DNA of 64,000 bases, taken from Coenobita brevimanus. Taxonomy: Eukaryota > Arthropoda > Malacostraca > Decapoda > Coenobitidae. Position numbers and translations under genes: made by a program. Below the pieces are notes generated by a model. That model worked only from the letters and a program-made list of their open reading frames with translations, was not told where the DNA came from and searched no databases. Positions 11,465-25,165 of the stretch are shown here, in pieces. Each line of letters opens with the position of its first letter. Positions within the stretch are counted from its first letter, which is position 1. The DNA lies in contig CM064653.1 in the NCBI GenBank assembly GCA_032717465.1, forward strand, positions 36,047,103-36,111,102, in the 5' to 3' direction.

Positions 11465-12540
11465 ACCACCCCACTCCCTCTTCAGTCACACCTTTCCCCC
11501 TCCATATACACCTCTCCCTCTCCAGTCACACCTCTCCCCCTCCAAGCACACCTCTCCCCCTCCAAGCACACCTCTCCCCCTCCAGTCACACCTCTCCTCC
11601 TCCAGTCACACCTCTCCCCCTCCAGTCACACCTCTCCCTCTCCAGTCACACCTCCCCCCCCCCTGCAGTTGCACCTCTGCCCCTCCAACGACACCTCTCC
11701 TCCTCCCATCGCTCCTTTCCGTCTCCAGGTACACCTCTCCCCCTCCACTCACACATCTCCCCTCCAGTCACATCTCTACCTCTCCGACCCTCCTTCTCCC
11801 TTCACATCTCTCTTCCTCCAGTCACACCTGTCCTCCTCCAATCACACCTGTCCCCCTCCAATCGGACCATTCTTCCTCCAGTCACACCTCTCTTACTCCA
11901 GTTACCCCTCTCCCTCTCCATTTACACCTTTCCTCCTCCAGTTGCGCCTCTCCTCCACTACTCACACCTCTCCCCACCAGTCACACCTCTCCCTCTCCAG
12001 TCACACCTCTCCCTCTCCAGTCACACCTCTCCCACTCCAGTCGCACTTCTCCCCCTCGAGTTATACCTCCCCCTCTCCAGGTGCATCTCCCCCCATTCAG
12101 TCGCACCTCTCCTCCTCCAGTCTAACCTCCCTCCCTCAAATCTCACCTCTCCCCTTCCAATCGTACCTCTCCTTCTTCAGTCACAACTCTCCGAATCGCA
12201 CCTCTCCCCCTCCAGTCGCACCTCACCCCCTCCAGTCGCACCTCTCCCCCTCCAGTCGCACCTCTCCCCCTCCAGTCGCACCTCACCCCCTCCAGTCGCA
12301 CCTCTCCCCCCTCCAGTCGCACCTCTCCCCCCTCCAGTCGCACCTCTCCCCCTCCAGTCGCACCTCACCCCCTCCAGTCGCACCTCACCCCCTCCAGTCG
12401 CACCTCTCCCCCCTCCAGTCGCACCTCTCCCCTCTCCAGTTGCACCTCTCCCTCCTCCAGTTGCACCTCTCCCCCCCCCTCCAGTTGCACCTCTCTTCCT
12501 CCAATCACACCCCTTCTTTTCCAGTCGCCCCTTTACAATC
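11465..12540. repeat. 20-bp C-rich minisatellite, about 50 copies
   Basis: The unit is CACCTCTCCCCCTCCAGTCG, with variants at the CTCT/CTCA and GTCA/GTCG positions. Copies at 12195-12430 are the most homogeneous. With a period of 20 bp every frame repeats after 60 bp; the unit has no plus-strand stop, so a 339-codon proline/serine-rich frame (11669-12688) stays open, and minus-strand glycine/arginine frames do too. There is no non-repeat domain. Confidence 0.92.
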
Positions 12541-12739
12541 ATTCCTTTCCCATCCACCACTCACACCTCTGTCACTAACACCCCCTCCTCTTTCCCCAAC
12601 ATGCCCCCTCCCCCTTCAAAAACCCCTCCTGTCCCCCTTCCAAACACCCCATGCCCCCATTCCAATAATAACATCACCTGTCACGTGAATAAAAACACCA
12701 CAGTGCAATTTTTGGCTCTGATAAATATACGAGGTTTGG

Positions 12740-13590
12740 TGTGAAGGCTTTATTAGTGGGGGAGGGGGAAGTGGAGGTGTGGGGGAGGAGGGATGAAAAA
12801 ACTGTGATTAAAAAGGTGAAAGGAAGAGTGAGAGAATGCATGATGGGAGGATGAAAATAGTGGAATGAATGGGAGAGGGATAGAAGGATGGAAGAGCAGA
12901 GGGAGGATGAAGGATAGAGGGTGAGAGTTAGGATGAGGATGGGTAGAAGGGGAGGAACAGGATGGGAGATGAATGGAGGAATGGGAAATGCTTAATATAG
13001 AGAAAGAGAATGTAGGGATGAATGGAGGGATAGGAAAATGGATGGGAGAAGGGTATGGGAGGGTGATGGGATCGAGGGTAGGATTGGGGAGAAATAAAAG
13101 GTGTGAGGTGACAGGAGAAATTAAATAATGTGTGAAGAGGAGGAACGAAGGGGGGAGGAATGGAGGGGTGAAACGGATGAGGGGTGTGAGTGAGGGAGAG
13201 AAGGGGGAGGGGTTGGGGTGAGGGAGAGAAGGGGGAGAAGTGGGAGGGTGTTCGGAGAATGGAGTGAAACCGAATTATTGAAAGGGTGAGAGGTGAAGGG
13301 CGGGATGAGAGAATGTGTTAAAGGGGAAGGGATGGAAAGGATGATATAGTGTAAGGAGGGTGAGGGAGAGAGAGGTGGGGTGAGGGGAGGTATGAAAAAG
13401 GAGGGTGGAGGGGGAAAAATTAATGTGTATGGCTGGAAAGGTGAGAAGTGACGGGAGGAATGAGAGAATTTGCGAGAGGAAGGGTGAAACGATGTAGAGA
13501 GAGGGAGGGAGAGAGAGGGGTGAGGGGATGGAGAAGTATATGAGAGGATGGTGGACAAAGGAGGGCGGAGGAGGGGGGGGAGTGAACGTA
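12740..13590. repeat. Purine-rich G/A DNA
   Basis: GGGAGG, GGATGG and GAGTGAGGGAG motifs dominate the plus strand in a loose 20-40 bp pattern (for example around 13190-13240). The minus-strand serine/proline frame of 205 codons is a by-product. Confidence 0.75.
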
Positions 13591-13592
13591 TA

Positions 13593-13835
13593 CGTGAGAA
13601 GTGACTAGTAGGTGGATAAAAAGTGGACTCAGAACTGTTTGGTCGCGAGTTCGATCCCTCTTCTCGCAGGTACGATTTAGATGATATGAAATTCTCTAAC
13701 ACGGCTTTCACTGTTTTTGGATACGGCTCTACTGACACTTCATAAAATCAACCCAGCTTATACCATCACACCAGTACTGAATGCCATCTGGGTGTGATAT
13801 CCCTGGCATATTACATTTGAGATGATAGCCATTAC
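13593..13835 (+). mobile_element. tRNA-like SINE candidate
   Basis: GAGTTCGATCCC at about 13648-13659 matches the polymerase III B-box consensus GGTTCGANNCC closely. The upstream phrase GTAGGTGGATAAAAAGTGG (about 13599-13617) looks like a D-arm/A-box with insertions. The 3' part (to about 13835) is not tRNA-like, as in a SINE body. The acceptor stem and a clear anticodon arm are not preserved, so this is not a working tRNA gene. Only one copy is visible here, so SINE status is an inference. Confidence 0.5.
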
Positions 13836-14715
13836 GGACGCATTTCAAACCCATTCTCAGTGATGACGGCTTTTTTTCTTGTTTTAATCTTCAGCCAATT
13901 ACAGTATATTCAGGTTAAGAATTTCTTCATTATATACTGTCGGGGTAAGGTATAATCTTCATTAACTTCTTCAATACGACAGTTCTTCTCTCTCTTAGGT
14001 AAAGTTGTTCAGACGCGGTATTAATAAAGATGAGATGTCGTCATACCGCAGAGGTTAAACTGAGAGTGTGAAGAGGTAGAAAAGTTGCCAGCATTTGATG
14101 GCCATTCAAGAAACAACTTAGATTAGTAGATATGCTTAACCTGCATCCCACATTACAGAGTTCAGTTTGGAATGATATAGAGGGGCCTGGTACGCTATGT
14201 TTTTGTCTTGTGATTTAGTAATTACCATAAATAGTATAGAACTTGCTTTTCCCTTCAAGATGCGAGTTTTAAGCAAAGGGGTGTTAGCGCCCTGAGAGAG
14301 GCATGCAATGGCTGATCTACATGAGCGGATCATCATTAATGAAAGGGAGGTGGGAGTCGTGCATTTATCTGCCCTCAAAAAAACGCCGTACGGTTAAAGA
14401 CAGTACGGTAGTAGGGATGCAAGAAGGACGTGAAGACATGAGTTGCTTCTTTCGTTCGGTAATTCCGCATTTAAATCTGGGGTCAGTGTCAGCCGTCTCC
14501 CTCATTAAAAGACAGACTTTGTTTTTCTGGGGGCCGGGAGAAAAAATTTTATAGCTGAAAAAAAAGAGGGGAGTCCATACCACCTGAACCCCCTCCTTCC
14601 CCGACCAGCCGCTGATATACCACACCATCTGGTATTCCCCGGCACTGTAGAGACGCCATCAAGAGTTAAACCAGACCAGAGCGGCAAACCTATCATAAAT
14701 TTACCGCTGACACAC
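13836..14715. other. Mid-complexity DNA with one short dispersed-repeat match
   Basis: No gene is recognised. CCTGCATCCCACATTACAGA at 14140-14159 is nearly the same as 50320-50339, so at least part of this stretch is an unclassified interspersed repeat. The overlapping frames of about 80-105 codons between 14136 and 14819 show no family motif. Confidence 0.45.
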
Positions 14716-15417
14716 CCACACCCCACAAACCATGCCATCCACACCCGTACATCATCAGTTACACCCACACCACACATCATCACGCACATCCACACCCACA
14801 CATCATCACGCACACCCACACCTGCACGTCATCATTTACACCTACACCAAACCCTTATCCATACCACACTCTCACCCACACCACATCCTCATCCACATTA
14901 CCCCACACAACACCCTCACCCAAACCACACCCTCACCCAAACCACACCCTCACCCACATTGCACTCTCACCCGCACATCGTCATTTACACCCACACCGAA
15001 CCCCCACCCACACTACACCACACCACACCCACACCCACACTCCGCCACAGCACACCCTCACCCACACATCACACCACACCCCCACCCACACGACACACCA
15101 CACCCTTACCAACGCTACACACCACACCCTCACCCACACAAAACCACACCACACCACGCTACGCACCACACCACACCACATCCTCACCCACTACATACCC
15201 TCTCCCACACCACACCCACACGTACACCCAGCAAGCCATGCATTTACCACCCACACGCACACACACACCACGCCTTGCATCTGCCACCCACACGTATACG
15301 CCCACCAGACCATGCATTTGCCACCCACGCCACACCATACCACACTACACCACACCATACTCACACCCATACATCCACACTCGGACCACTCTCCGATTCA
15401 CAAGGCTGACGCTCCCA
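14716..15417. repeat. ACC/CAC-rich degenerate array
   Basis: CACACCACACCCTCACCCA and similar phrases repeat irregularly. Histidine/threonine/proline frames of 200 or more codons are open only because the motif lacks stops. Confidence 0.85.
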
Positions 15418-15562
15418 CCAAACTTTATCCACACCTATCACACCACACCACACCACATCACATCACACCACACCACACCACACCACACCACACCACACCA
15501 CATCACGTCACATCACATCACACCACACCACACCTACCACACCACACCACACCACACCACAT
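15418..15562. repeat. (CCACA)n pentanucleotide array
   Basis: CCACA units run for about 145 bp with ACATC and GTCAC variants. It is the purest part of the larger CAC-rich region. Confidence 0.9.
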
Positions 15563-15574
15563 TATGGTTTTGGG

Positions 15575-15832
15575 CGGGTAGGGGGTGAGAGACGAGGTAG
15601 GGGATGTGATGGATAAGGGGCTGAGATTAGGCGGTGAGGGGGCCATGAGGGGTGAGGTGAGGGGGGTGAGGAGGCAGTGACAAATGAGGCAGGGGTGTAA
15701 TAGGTGTGAGAGGGTGAGGATGAGGGAGGAGAGAGGGGTGTGAGGGGATATGGGTGAAGGACGCGAGAGGAGTAGGAGGGGTGAGGGGATGGGGGAGGGT
15801 AGGGGTGAGGGGGGTGAGGGGTGCCATTTATC
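15575..15832. repeat. G-rich GGTGAGG array
   Basis: Degenerate GGTGAGGGG and GGATGGGG motifs immediately follow the C/A-rich array, so the strand bias flips near 15570. Confidence 0.75.
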
Positions 15833-15882
15833 ACTCAGGGTAACATACGCCCTTATACAATACGTGACTCCTGACTTGTGCG

Positions 15883-15887
<5 letters not shown>

Positions 15888-15922
<35 letters not shown>

Positions 15923-16272
15923 GACAAGGAAGGTAGAATGGAAATACTGAAAACGAGAAGAGAAGAATCAAGAAAGTGAAGAAGTAGGAGGAAAAAGAGG
16001 AAGAAAGGAGGGTAAAGAGAGAAAGGATGGAGGAAAGGAAGAATGGGAAGAAAGATGAAAGGAAGAGAGGAATCAGAAAAAGAGAGAAGATAAAGGGGAG
16101 AGGGAGAAAGGAACAGAACAGTAGAAAGAATGTGAGAGAAATAAGGAATTAGAGATATTAAAAGAGACAAGGTGTTTGAGGGAAAAAGAAAGAAAAGAGA
16201 GATTTGAAAGAGAACATGAAGGGAAGGGGAGCAGTGGAATGGAAGAGAGAATAAAGAAGATAAAGGTATAGG

Positions 16273-16325
<53 letters not shown>
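15888..16325. repeat. Polypurine block bounded by (GA)n
   Basis: (GA)n at 15888-15915 and 16275-16325 flank about 350 bp of GAAAGGAAGAG-type DNA. A further (GA)n lies at 16382-16402. Confidence 0.85.
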
Positions 16326-16329
<4 letters not shown>

Positions 16330-16402
16330 ATGTCAGCTGACCTATTGGCTAACGAGGAGGAACACGCAAGGATGAGGAAATGAGAGAGAGAGAGAGAGAG
16401 AG

Positions 16403-16878
16403 AACAGTAGCTTGTATATGAGACAGACAGACGATGATTGATGATGTAAGAAAGATAAATAGAAGTAAAGATCCAGTAAGAAATAAAGAAGAAGATTTAC
16501 GGCAGTCATATCATACGTCACCACAAAGAGAGATATATTAATGACCATGAAAATAGAGGTAAAAAAATGATAGTGAATAAATGAAAGAAGTAATGGTCGT
16601 TTGTTGGTCAGTTAGTCACAGATCTCAGGGGCTAGAGAGAGAGAGAGAGAGTCTATAATCTGTCAGAACTAGTATAATAGCCAAACACAGCCTGAACCCA
16701 CAAGGACTCACCTGCTGTAGTGTTAATTGGTGCTTTGCGGTAATTCAGCACTTAAGCGGTGAATGAAAGTGCTAAAGGTTTTGGGGGAACGATTAACGTA
16801 ATGAAATTATGAGAAAATGGACATAAATAGACCTGAAGGGCCATTAAGCTGCTGCATGCTTGGAGTAATGATAACGAT
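16403..16878. other. No recognisable feature
   Basis: Ordinary A-rich sequence with a short (GA)n at 16636-16651. I see no gene. Confidence 0.4.
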
Positions 16879-16962
16879 GATGGTGATGATGATGATAATG
16901 ATGATAATGATGATAATAATAATAATAATAATTATAATAATAATAAATAATAATAATAATTT
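16879..16962. repeat. (GAT)n-(AAT)n microsatellite
   Basis: Imperfect GAT units grade into AAT units. Confidence 0.92.
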
Positions 16963-17925
16963 CATTCAGTTCAATGCTAAGTATCATCATCTCAACTGAA
17001 TCGAGGATCATACGCTGACATGGAGTGGAGAGATGTAATTTAAGTTCTCATGGTCGACGAACATGAGCCCTTTGTACAGAATAATTCCCATACTGCAGTA
17101 AAACTTCTCTAACGGAGCTTTTTCCAGTTCCTTTACCCCAATACCTAACCCTTATTCGTCGTGTATGACTCGCAGGGAATAACTGGTCAGAAGGGCCTCT
17201 CCCCTCTGCCCACACACCACATCCCTACCCACTGCTGCAATCTGGGCTCTGTAATGGCCATAACTGATTCCGAAATAAAGGCTGCCAGTTTTCCAGCATG
17301 GCTCAAACGGCTGTTATCTTAAAGCCGACAGGCTGATGGTGTATGCAAGGCCCAATACCCGATCGTCATTAAAAAGTAATATAGCAATAATTGACGCTTT
17401 ATTTATTCACTGCGGGTAATGGCAGAAAATACGCAGGTCCCGAATCTAGTATCCTAACCTAAAGAAGTCATTGGGCTGACTATGACTGCCTCTGTAGAGC
17501 GGCAATACACTACCAAGTTTCGTTGATGCGGGATTAAGGTTAAAGGCACAGGGGAACAGACCGCCTAATGTTTATCTCGTCGAGCTTCATACCCCTGCAG
17601 ATAATCCTTCACGGTGCGCCTTGGGATACACTTGACAGAAGAGAAACCACTTCCCTATACCAGCAGCTCTCCCGCTTTATCCAGAAGCATCTTACCTGGT
17701 CTCGATAGTTCAGCAAGACTAAAAGATTCCATGGCAGAAGAATCCAGTTTTCCAGCAAGATTGTAAGTGAAATTCCAATATGCGAAGGATTCCAGCGATA
17801 CAGGGGAATGGCTGAAGGAAGTGGCTTTAAGAGATTTTCCAGTTTTGCAGCAAGATTCAAGCGTTCCAGCGAGGGCGATTGAGGAAAGTGGCTGACCATC
17901 TCTCATGACCCCCTGGAGGCCGACT
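16963..17925. other. Unique-looking DNA, no gene recognised
   Basis: Balanced composition without an open frame of clear quality. Between about 17690 and 17890 a phrase like CCAGTTTTCCAGCAAGATT appears twice (about 17743 and 17840) in a diverged duplication of roughly 95 bp. The minus-strand frame 17609-17899 lies on that duplication and shows no domain. Confidence 0.45.
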
Positions 17926-17929
17926 TTCT

Positions 17930-18300
17930 CTTCACCGAGCTTTATCTTCCAGGCCCTCTCTTCCAGACTCTCTCTTACAGGCTTTCACTTTCAGGCTCTC
18001 TCTTCAAGGCTCTTACTTTCAGACTCCCTGTCCCAGGCTCTCTTTGAAACTCTTTTAGTCTCTCTTTCAGAATCTATCATCCAGACTCTCTCTCAGGCTG
18101 TCTCTTCCAAGTTCTCCCTCCCAGGCTTCCTCTTCCAGGCTATCTTTTCCGAGCACTCTCTTCCAGACTCTCTCTTCCAGGCTCTTCCTTCCATGCTCTC
18201 TTTCGGACTGTCTTCCAAGTTCCCCCTTCTCTTCCAGGTATTCTTTTCCAGGTACTCTCTTCCAAGCACACTCCTCCAGACTCTCTCTTCCAGTTTCTTC
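17930..18300. repeat. Degenerate 20-bp CTCTCTTCCAGGCT array
   Basis: Phrases such as CTCTCTTCCAGACTCTCT recur roughly every 18-22 bp with drift. The plus-strand frame (17905-18459) is serine/leucine/phenylalanine repeat sequence. Confidence 0.8.
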
Positions 18301-18460
18301 CCCCCCCCTCTCTCTCTCTCTCTCTCTCGTCCAGACCTCTCCTCGCTTCACCTGTCTGCTGGAACACACCTGAGGGACCTCACCTGGATTCTCTGCCTCC
18401 TTCTTTCACTTCCTTGTATTCTGTTTCTCTTTCTCTCTTTCCATCTTTATTTCTTTTAAG

Positions 18461-18513
<53 letters not shown>
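18461..18513. repeat. (TC)n(AC)n compound microsatellite
   Basis: A short CT run passes directly into about 22 CA units. Confidence 0.95.
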
Positions 18514-18520
<7 letters not shown>

Positions 18521-18588
18521 TCTCCGGAAACATATATATGTTTTTTCTTAGGGAGCTTTTAAATCCGCAAGACTTGCATTGCCTAGAT

Positions 18589-19480
<892 letters not shown>

Positions 19481-19658
19481 TGGTTAATGAAGGCTTTATC
19501 TGGGGTTAATGAAGGCTTTATCTGGGGTTAGTGAAGGCTTTATCTGGGGTAAATGGAGGCGTTATCTGGGGTTAATGAAGGCTTTATCTGGGGTTAATGA
19601 AGGCTTTATCTGGGGTTAATGAAGCCTTTATCTCGGATTAATGAAGGCTTTAAATAAA
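19481..19658. repeat. 22-bp tandem repeat, 8 copies
   Basis: The unit TGGGGTTAATGAAGGCTTTA plus TC repeats eight times with a few substitutions. The same GGGTTAATG(G/A)AGGC phrase occurs once more at about 19939-19953 beside a MITE-1 copy, so the array may have grown from MITE-flanking sequence. Confidence 0.9.
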
Positions 19659-19829
19659 ACCTCATAAAGTCTCCCTTGAACAGAATAAAGTGTCCTGATC
19701 ATAACTAGAATAAGATTAATAGACGTCGTCGTTCTGAAGGGGTAATAAGATAAAGTGAAAAGGTATTATAATAGTAAAGGAGATGATGGAGCTTTACTTA
19801 GATCCCAACAGAGGCCTGGGAGAGCTTTG

Positions 19830-19876
19830 TTAACCCTTTCAATCCCATGACTTTATTTTTCTTGCAATCTCCAGAC

Positions 19877-19918
<42 letters not shown>

Positions 19919-20056
19919 AAAGGCGTCTTGTATTGTAGGGGTTAATGGAGGCTTTATCTTTTCCATATATTTAAAAAATTTTCTCCTCACCTACATAAAA
20001 TCTGGTAATAGTAATAAAATGGAATGAAAAGCACGTCATTGGAGGGAAGAAGTTAA
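19830..20056. mobile_element. MITE-1 copy interrupted by poly(T)
   Basis: The left end TTAACCCTTTCAATCCCATG is an imperfect inverted match to the right end ACGTCATTGGAGGGAAGAAG (about 20034-20053). Internal CTTGCAATCTCCAGACGATT is the family's subterminal motif, and its T tract has grown to about 39 T (19879-19917). A further terminal phrase, TGTACTGAAGGGGTTAG, follows at about 20081-20097. Non-coding. Confidence 0.65.
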
Positions 20057-20585
20057 AGCCAGAGTAACCTAAAGAGAAATTGTACTGAAGGGGTTAGGAG
20101 AGTCGTACCGGTGGCCACAGCATGACCGGGAAATAACACACGACGAAACCGGGAAAAGATGAACACGACTCTGAAGGAAAATCGGAGAATCGAAAAAATG
20201 AACATGGCTTGAACAAATAAACTGGAAAAAATTAACTCTGAAAAAAACAAGACTCTGGAAAAATAAAATAAATCGATTGGGAAATAATACAAACGAGTCA
20301 AAAAAAAAAAATAATAAAAAATAAAACGACTCTGATGTTACATAGAGCAAGACTAGAAGAAAATAAACAAACCTTAAAGAGAAACAGCCGTCAAAACACC
20401 CCCTCGGAAAGAAAAAACAAGATAAAAAACAAACACAAACTCCGGATAGAACAATACAACTGATAAAAAAAACACACGGAAGAAAACACACACCTTCGAA
20501 AAACAAACAGATCGAAAGACGAGACCCGACCTAAAAAACAAATAGGTTATGATTGGAGACGCCCGCCATAATGATGATGTAAGGG
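20057..20585. other. A-rich DNA, no gene
   Basis: AAATAAAC- and GAAAAAA-rich sequence. Minus-strand hydrophobic frames (20053-20506) are poly-phenylalanine composition effects. Confidence 0.45.
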
Positions 20586-20589
20586 CTGG

Positions 20590-21170
20590 GAAATGGGGGA
20601 CGGCTGTAATAAGGCCGTTTGGAGGCAGGTGGGGGTGTGGGGGTGATTAGGGGGAAGGGAGGAGGCAGGAGAGGGGGTGAAAGGGGACCTGGAAGGGTGG
20701 GGGAAGAGATAAGGAGAAAAGGATCAGGGGGAGGGCAAGAGGTAGGGAAAGAAGGGTAGCTTGGTGGATGGGGAAGGGTTAGCGAGAGGGGAGAGGGGAA
20801 AGGTGGTAAAGGGAGGGTGGGAAGGGGAAGGAAGGTTGCTAAGGGGAGGGGAAAAAGAGAGAACAGGGAAGGGGAAAGGTAGAAGGATGAAAAAGGGCAG
20901 GAGAGGAACAGGAGGAAAGAGGGAAAGGAAATGGTAAATAAGGAAAACAGAAAAGGAAGGGAGTGAGTGGAAACCGGGAGAAGGGGAAAAGAAAGAGGGG
21001 GACATAGGGAGTTGAAAATGAATAAAGGAGTGGAACTGGGGAGGGTAGAAGGAAGACATGGGGTAAGAGAGGGAGGTGATTTGAGGGTTGAGGGAGGGAA
21101 AGGAAGTGAGAGGGGAAAAGGGAGAGTGGAAAGGGAAAGGCGGCTTGAATGGTGAGTGAATGGCTCGTTT
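20590..21170. repeat. Purine-rich GGGAAAGG block
   Basis: GGGGAGGGGAAA-type DNA with no fixed period. It gives serine/proline frames on the minus strand. Confidence 0.75.
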
Positions 21171-21273
21171 AATTGGACAGACGTTTGATAGCTCTCTCTC
21201 CCCCCATCAGATTTTTTCTCCTCTTTGGACCCTACTTCACCCTGTCTTTAGGTGGGGATAGAATCTGGGATGG

Positions 21274-21304
<31 letters not shown>
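21274..21304. repeat. (GAT)n microsatellite
   Basis: Ten GAT units. Confidence 0.95.
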
Positions 21305-21307
<3 letters not shown>

Positions 21308-21309
21308 AC

Positions 21310-21905
21310 TGAAATATATATCTTTATATATCCACTTATCCATCTTTGCCTGTCCACCTGTCTGTCTATGTCTACCCACCTGCTTGTCTGTGCCTACGCA
21401 CTTCCCTGTCAGTATCTATTCACCTGCAAATCCATGCCTACCCACCTGCCTATCTCTACCTACCCACGTGCCTGTCCATTCCTACCCACTTGCCTATCGA
21501 TGCCTACCCACTTTCCTGTCTATTCCCACCCATCTGCCTACCTGTGTTGCTCACTTGCCTGTCTGTCTATGCTTACCTACCTGCCTATCTTTGCCTGTCC
21601 ACTTGCTTATCTATATATACCCACCTTTCTATATATGTCTTTCCAGAAGAGAAAGATAAGGTAGGTAAATAGGTTGGTTGGTTAATAGGTTGTTAGGTAG
21701 ATATATAAGTTGGGATACGTAAGTGGGTTCGTAGGTAGGTAGGTAAGTCGGTAGGTAGGTGGCTGTGTAGGCAGGTAAGCAGATAGGAAGGTAAATGGGT
21801 AAGTATTAAAGTGGATGAGTAGGTAGGCGGGTAGTTAGGATGATAGGTAAGTAGATAAACGATAGGTGGATGGGTAGATAGATATATAAGTAGATAAGTA
21901 TACTG
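21310..21905. repeat. Two opposed tetranucleotide-type arrays forming a long imperfect inverted repeat
   Basis: The left arm (about 21320-21645) is a 20-24 bp degenerate unit such as TGCCTACCCACCTGCCTATC. The right arm (about 21656-21905) is its approximate reverse complement, for example GTAGGTAGGTAAGTCGGTAG and GTAGGCAGGTAAGCAGATAG. The turn-over is at about 21646-21655. Left-arm frames of cysteine/leucine/proline are repeat products. Confidence 0.75.
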
Positions 21906-21959
21906 CCAGATGGAGCTTCTAAATGACCAAACTTTGAACTTTCATTTTCTCACCGTCCA

Positions 21960-22018
21960 GTTCATTAGCGAGAGAGAGAGAGCGAGTCCTTTAACCTACT
22001 TCTCTTCTACCGTCACAC

Positions 22019-22063
<45 letters not shown>

Positions 22064-22665
22064 CTTCACCCTCCCAAGTGTCTTTTTTTTTCCTCATCTC
22101 TCCTTTTCAATGTTTCTTCCCTTTTTATCTTCCCTTCCCCCTCGCTCTCTTCCTCCCTCCCTCCCTATCTCCTTTCCTTATATCTTTCCTGTTTCCTTTC
22201 GGTTCACTTCCATCTTTTTCCTTTCATTTTTCCTTCGTCCTTTCACATTTCCTTCTTTTCATCATTCCTTCTTCCTCCTTCCTTTCATCTTTCCTTCTTC
22301 CATTTTCCTCTCATTTTTCCGTCTTCCTTCTTCTTTTCATGTGCCCTTCTTCCCTCCCTCTCGGAAACTCTCCTTTTCTCCTCTCCTTCCCTCCACTTAC
22401 TGTAATTATCTCCCTTTTCATACTCCCATTTTCTTTGTCTTTCCCATCTTCATCTCTGCCTCCCTCCCTTCCTTCCTGTCTTTCCTCACGCTTTCCCTCC
22501 GTCTCTTTGAATGTTTCCCTCCCTCTCTTCTTCCTTCTCAATATTTCTCTCCTTTTTCCCCTTCTTTTTTTTCTTTCTTTATTGTTCCCTTCATCCTCGA
22601 CTCTGCATTTCCTTACGTACATGTCCATAAATCCTTCTTTCATATCTATGCCTGTCCTTAGTGAG
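21960..22665. repeat. (CT)n and polypyrimidine block
   Basis: (CT)n at 22022-22060 is followed by about 600 bp of TTCCTTCC/CTCCC DNA. The 252-codon frame over it is compositional. Confidence 0.85.
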
Positions 22666-22670
22666 TAATG

Positions 22671-22690
22671 CTTTTTTTTTTTTTTTTTTT
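22671..22690. repeat. poly(T) tract
   Basis: About 20 T residues, 110 bp upstream of SINE copy B. Confidence 0.9.
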
Positions 22691-22799
22691 AATTCTATTA
22701 TGCAAAGCGTCAGTGGTAAATGGTGGCGACCATCATCCACTCACTTGATGTAGTGCTGCCTTCTTCTTCCGTAGCTTTTATCATTCTTTTTCTGTGCCT

Positions 22800-23087
22800 G
22801 CCCTCTTCTCTTCCTACTTCTCCCGTCTTTCCTGCCACTTCTTATTGCTTTTCTTTCCTTTACAGGTGGCTTTACATTGCGTGACAAGCCTAATGGTTTC
22901 CTGTAAGCCAAGAAACCCTTTACAACGCTGGGTGGTAACCGTATAACCAAACCATACGTGCTCCCTACGTGTCAACGAGTGGGTTGGTGGAGGGTTAGTG
23001 CCCCTCCCTGTAAAACAAATAACTCAAAGTCAAGTGGCCACCCCTTACAGGATTATGGCGTTTGGCAATAGATAGATAGATAGATGC
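22800..23087 (+). mobile_element. SINE-like element, copy B
   Basis: This is the sister of copy A (2040-2331). It has the same pyrimidine lead ending in a CAG/GTGG junction at 22865, the same central domain (about 22866-22950, with GGGTGGTAACCGTATAACC) and the same 3' tail (23035-23087) ending in (GATA)n. The tail matches the LINE terminus at 62265-62308 at about 39 of 44 positions. Copies A and B differ by scattered substitutions, so they are separate insertions of one family and not a recent duplication of this region. Non-coding. Confidence 0.77.
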
Positions 23088-23284
23088 AAAGGGTCATCAC
23101 AAAAACAAAAAAGAAACAAAAACAAACACAAACAGACAACAGACAAACAGACTGTAGTGCATTTTCGAAAGTTCATTAAGGAGGAAACGCAAAATATTGA
23201 CACATAAGCGTTGGGAATATGAGCTAGTAGGCGAAAGTTGGTACGCTAAATTCCCTCCCCCGCCGAATGCTACAGGTGGGATCT

Positions 23285-25165
<1,881 letters not shown>

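Noticed and set aside
13593..13680. Functional tRNA gene
   Set aside because: The B-box is good, but the acceptor stem and anticodon arm cannot be paired and the A-box region has insertions.
14303..14819. Overlapping frames of about 80-105 codons
   Set aside because: No family motif, no consistent strand, and partial overlap with interspersed-repeat sequence and the CA-rich array.
17609..17899. A 96-codon minus-strand frame
   Set aside because: It lies on a diverged DNA duplication with the CCAGCAAGATT phrase and shows no domain.
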